From positions 62,001 through 126,000 of the forward strand of contig NZ_CAMLDD010000001.1 of NCBI RefSeq assembly GCF_946478785.1: a stretch of DNA of 64,000 nt, read 5' to 3'. The stretch comes from an uncultured Flavobacterium sp. (GTDB lineage Bacteria; Bacteroidota; Bacteroidia; Flavobacteriales; Flavobacteriaceae). Below are positions 61,139 to 64,000 of this stretch, one piece after another (within the stretch, counting starts at the first letter, position 1; each line of letters opens with the position of its first letter). Below the pieces are notes generated by a model. That model made no database searches. It had not been told where the DNA came from and worked only from the letters and a program-made list of their open reading frames with translations. A program made the translations under genes and the position numbers.

Positions 61139-62376
61139 ATGCAACATGCAATTGACAATACTGGAAAAAAGATTATTCCTGCTTATTCCGGCCAAAGGGC
61201 CGTTTGTGGCTTCTGTGAAAAAGAGGTCATTGGTGAAAATGTGGAGAAATTTACATTTGGCATTGGCAGCATGTCCATACCGCAGAGTGTGACTTTTGGA
61301 AAGAAGGTGAAACCGATTGGCATAGGGCCTGGAAAAACAAATTTCCATTTGAATGGCAGGAAAAAATTATAGAAAAAAACGGCGAAAAACACATAGCTGA
61401 TATTTTTACGTCAAATGGGATTGTAATAGAATTTCAAAATTCTGCGATTTCATCATCGACTATAAGGGAGCGGGAAAGATTTTATCAAAAAATGATTTGG
61501 GTGATAAATGCACAGACGTTCAAAGATAATTTGATTACTAAAAATATATCAGGGGAGCAACTGGCAGAAATCGACCGTCGTTATTCAACACAGCGAAGTC
61601 TGTTAAATAAACACAATTCTGTTGAACTGCAGAATATAAAGAAAAAACAAAATGCTGTGGCCTCTGAAATCCAATCTAGGGAAGATGATTTGAGAGCTTT
61701 AGAGTCTATGACTGCTATTTTTGACAACTTTAATAAAAACGCAGAAACATTTGCAGAGCAGATTATTATTATCTGGCAAAGCGAAAACTTATTTGTCGAC
61801 TCATCTCTTATAGACATTATCAGTGACAGTTCAATACCTACTAAAAAGACATTTTTTAAGTTATTGGGGGAATTGAAACGCAGCAAGCATTTTTTAGGGG
61901 CAGCTATCAAAAATAGTATAGAAAGTGAGGAGCTTTACAAGCAACGTAATGAGATTCTGAATGAACTTGAAAGTATGAAACCAGCCTTGAGGAAGGAATT
62001 GAAATCCGTGGCGGCGCAGTATTTAGATCTGGAAGTCGAAATTACCCAGCTTAAAAGAGAAATTTCGTTTTTGAAGTTGGAGAATGCTGAGAATGATATG
62101 GAATTTCAAGATCTAAAAAATTCAATTGACAATTACATCCAAGCAAATTTGGAAAAACTGGAGGCTGATTTTGAGGAAGAAAAAAATAATATTATTAAAG
62201 ATAAAGATAAACTGACCCTTTCCTGGAAACGCGAAAGGAAAAGCTGGGGTTTAGCTGCTGCTCCCATTTTCTTTGACATCGGGGATGGCAATTTGCTGTA
62301 CAAACATGCCGACAATAAAGTCAGCAAAGTAAAAATTTGTGATTTTATGGGTAAATATAATCCAGACGAGAGCTAG
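61139..62376 (+). pseudogene. CoiA-like competence-type protein gene, frameshifted
   Basis: The first frame starts at 61139 (MQHAIDNTGKKIIPAYSGQR) and gives the zinc-ribbon-like start AVCGFCEKEVIG. At about 61236-61239 (A4) one A fewer than the likely ancestral GAAAAATG has moved the frame. The continuing frame reads CGEIYIWHWQHVHTAECDFW and ETDWHRAWKNKFPFEWQEKI, then HIADIFTSNGIVIEFQNSAI, the nuclease-like core of CoiA-type proteins, and runs to 62376 with a coiled-coil C-terminus (AESEIQSREDDLRALE-like). Restored, the product would be 412-413 residues. Only the part from 61492 starts with ATG in the intact frame. The gene is either inactivated or misread by one base. Confidence 0.72.
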
Positions 62377-62614
62377 TGACTGCTTTAAATATAGATAGCA
62401 ATAAAATCTTCCTAGAAAAGATTTCATTTATTTTTTAAAGGCCTCTGCTGTCAACAGTGAATTTCATGTGCTCCTTGCTTTGCTCTTTCAACGTGCAATC
62501 TCAAAAAACAGGCATCGTTTTATAAATCAATATCGAAACAGATAAAGGCTTTTAATATCCTGCTTCAGCTTAACCAATCAATAAATAGTAACCCAGCTGA
62601 TAATATTTGCAAAT

Positions 62615-63445
62615 TCACTCTTTTGGTACGTTGTAAGATTTGAAATAGGTAGCCGGAAATTTCATTTTGACAGCATTTAATTTGGTGAGATCCGCACCCA
62701 TTTCACGCCCTAGTCTTCTTGCGATTTCAAGAATATATTCACCTATTGCACAGTAATATTTTTCATAATCCAGATAATTAATATTTACTTGATCTCCTAT
62801 ATTATATCCTAGATCGGGACATTTTTCCACAAAATGGCTGTCCGCAATCGATGCCCTATGAATGATTGTATTTCTTATCTGGCTTAAGTGATGAATATCT
62901 TTAATAATCAATGAATCTAAAGTGCCGCTGAAAGCGATCGGTTTTAGCAGGGCTTCAAATCGTTCAACACCATATCCAAGGGATTTATTTCCGGTTAATT
63001 TGTTTTCATATTGTTTGAAATTATATTCAATCGTCTCGTCATCGGAAGTATTATTCACTGTAAGATTTATTTTTTTGCCAGTGGCATACTCGAATTCCGT
63101 CATTTCATTATTTTTGAAATATTCGATAATAAAGTCCTTAATCGTATTCTCAAGATTCGAGTACATCATAAGCAAAGACTGTGAATAAAGAAAAGGAAAC
63201 CCTGCGTCGATTTCTTCTTTTGCGGTCTCGGACACTCTTTTAGGTTCTTTGGTCAGTTCTTCCAGATCAAGGTTTGAATTTTCCAATTGATGAAGAATTT
63301 CCATTAGTCTTGGCGTCTCCTTGACACGTAACAGCCCAATGCAGCAAGCTTCAATTATGTCATGAAGTTTAAAAATGTTATTTAAAAAATCAATCAAAGG
63401 CTGGTTTAGTTTTTTATAGTATTCCCTGCTGTCTAGCTGATCCAT
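62615..63445 (-). CDS. HEPN-like protein with Rx4H motif
   Basis: 276 residues, helical, no signal peptide. The conserved end carries SQIRNTIIHRASI, that is R191-N-T-I-I-H196, the HEPN catalytic pattern; the segment before it (SQSLLMMYSNLENTIKDFII) is a typical HEPN long helix. Toxins, abortive-infection and CRISPR-associated RNases use this fold. A membrane protein gene lies immediately upstream (29 bp), and the pair could form an effector/partner system. RNase activity is inference. Confidence 0.65.
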   Translation of the reverse strand: MDQLDSREYYKKLNQPLIDFLNNIFKLHDIIEACCIGLLRVKETPRLMEILHQLENSNLDLEELTKEPKRVSETAKEEIDAGFPFLYSQSLLMMYSNLENTIKDFIIEYFKNNEMTEFEYATGKKINLTVNNTSDDETIEYNFKQYENKLTGNKSLGYGVERFEALLKPIAFSGTLDSLIIKDIHHLSQIRNTIIHRASIADSHFVEKCPDLGYNIGDQVNINYLDYEKYYCAIGEYILEIARRLGREMGADLTKLNAVKMKFPATYFKSYNVPKE

Positions 63446-63474
63446 TCCGTTTATTTTTTGTCTATTATTTATTT

Positions 63475-63957
63475 TTATTTCGCGGAGTGCATCGAGTCTT
63501 TCAGATGCTTTAATTCTATTTTGATATTTTCGATTTCCTGATTTTTCTTGGAATTGGAAACCCAGTTGCCGATAAAAGTGATTACCGCCAGTAGAAGTAG
63601 TATAAATGTGGAAACATTTTTCAATACATCATACATATTATCACGATACTCTTTTCTGCCCTTACTAAGGTGTTTCCGGTCATGAAAGGCTGCAGTGCCT
63701 GAACCTGAAATGGAATAATAACATCTGCTGTACTCAAATTCAGTTTCATTAATTTCTTTCTCATTTATCAGATATTGGATCTGCTGGATAACATCCGTTT
63801 CCTGCAGTCCTGAGTTCTCTATGAGTTTATCGAATTCAAGGGCGGTATCGCGTATGTCAATATTGTCAGGAGCCCATTTTTCATCCTTTCTTTCCTGAAG
63901 TGTCTTTAAAAGCTGATGACGGCTGGAGTATTTCTTGTTTATTTTCATATCGTTCAC
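63475..63957 (-). CDS. Membrane-anchored hypothetical protein upstream of the HEPN-like gene
   Basis: 160 residues. The N-terminal part is charged and soluble (KKYSSRHQLLKTLQERKDEK; ENSGLQETDVIQQIQYLINE), with one membrane helix near the C-terminus (VSTFILLLLAVITFIGNWVS). I know no family. It is 29 bp before the HEPN-like gene and co-directional, so the two are probably co-transcribed. The start is close to the window edge, but the gene seems complete. Confidence 0.6.
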   Translation of the reverse strand: MNDMKINKKYSSRHQLLKTLQERKDEKWAPDNIDIRDTALEFDKLIENSGLQETDVIQQIQYLINEKEINETEFEYSRCYYSISGSGTAAFHDRKHLSKGRKEYRDNMYDVLKNVSTFILLLLAVITFIGNWVSNSKKNQEIENIKIELKHLKDSMHSAK

Positions 63958-64000
63958 TATTTATTTTGTAAAGAATACTGGAATCTTAATCATCTTGGTT

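Overview
The window looks like a mobile, accessory region of a Bacteroidota genome, most likely a flavobacterium (Flavobacterium or a close relative). The reasons are the AT-rich composition, TAnnTTTG-type -7 promoter elements, a SusC/SusD pair, DUF6520 and MauE/DoxX genes, a Bacteroidota histone H1-like protein, and above all a Bacteroidetes-type conjugation system (TraE, F, G, I, J, K, M, N plus MobA/B/C-type mobilization genes). I read most of the window as part of an integrative conjugative element. No integrase, element end or att site is visible, so the element runs beyond the window or its limits are unclear.

Layout. 1-10957 (minus strand) is a long metal-efflux operon, probably copper/silver: a Cys-rich secreted protein, two DUF3347 proteins, a haem-binding-domain protein, a CusA-type RND pump (split by a frameshift), a TolC-like channel, two CusB-like adaptors, a third DUF3347 lipoprotein and the N-terminus of a CopA-type ATPase. 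11180-25981 (minus) is the conjugation (tra) module with small accessory genes. It contains a 505-bp tandem duplication and three TraI/TerB-like paralogues. 26262-31814 holds regulators and small membrane or lipoproteins, and a histone H1-like gene. 32150-36650 is an array of small genes, all on the minus strand, each followed by a 120-145 bp imperfect palindrome that resembles an integron attC site. I see no integron integrase. Its cargo looks like conflict or signalling proteins: a caspase-like protease, a four-helix membrane protein resembling the TRADD-N-associated family, a HEPN-like protein, a secreted repeat protein and a small membrane protein. 37268-38011 has an XRE regulator facing a perfect 38-bp palindrome, followed by a long hairpin RNA that may be a 6S-like RNA. 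38056-47688 is a peptide-uptake module (SusC, SusD, S9 peptidase) plus a DUF6520/MauE pair. 47932-51702 is a candidate oriT followed by mobA-mobB-mobC (MobC-like accessory protein, relaxase, coupling ATPase). 51736-56255 has a DUF1016 nuclease, hypothetical genes, DUF1810 and an SRAP peptidase. 56303-60542 is an error-prone polymerase pair (DnaE-type alpha subunit and DinB). 61139-63957 has a frameshifted CoiA-like gene and a HEPN-motif gene with a membrane partner.

How it fits together. The tra genes would build the mating pore. MobA/MobB would nick and pilot DNA from the oriT, and MobC would couple it to the pore. The cargo would give the host metal tolerance, nutrient uptake, mutagenic DNA repair and probably anti-phage or stress proteins. 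Three genes (cusA, the WQVQW-repeat gene and the coiA-like gene) are each broken by one base in or next to a homopolymer. This could be real decay, transcript slippage or sequencing error, and it should be settled before these genes are called pseudogenes.
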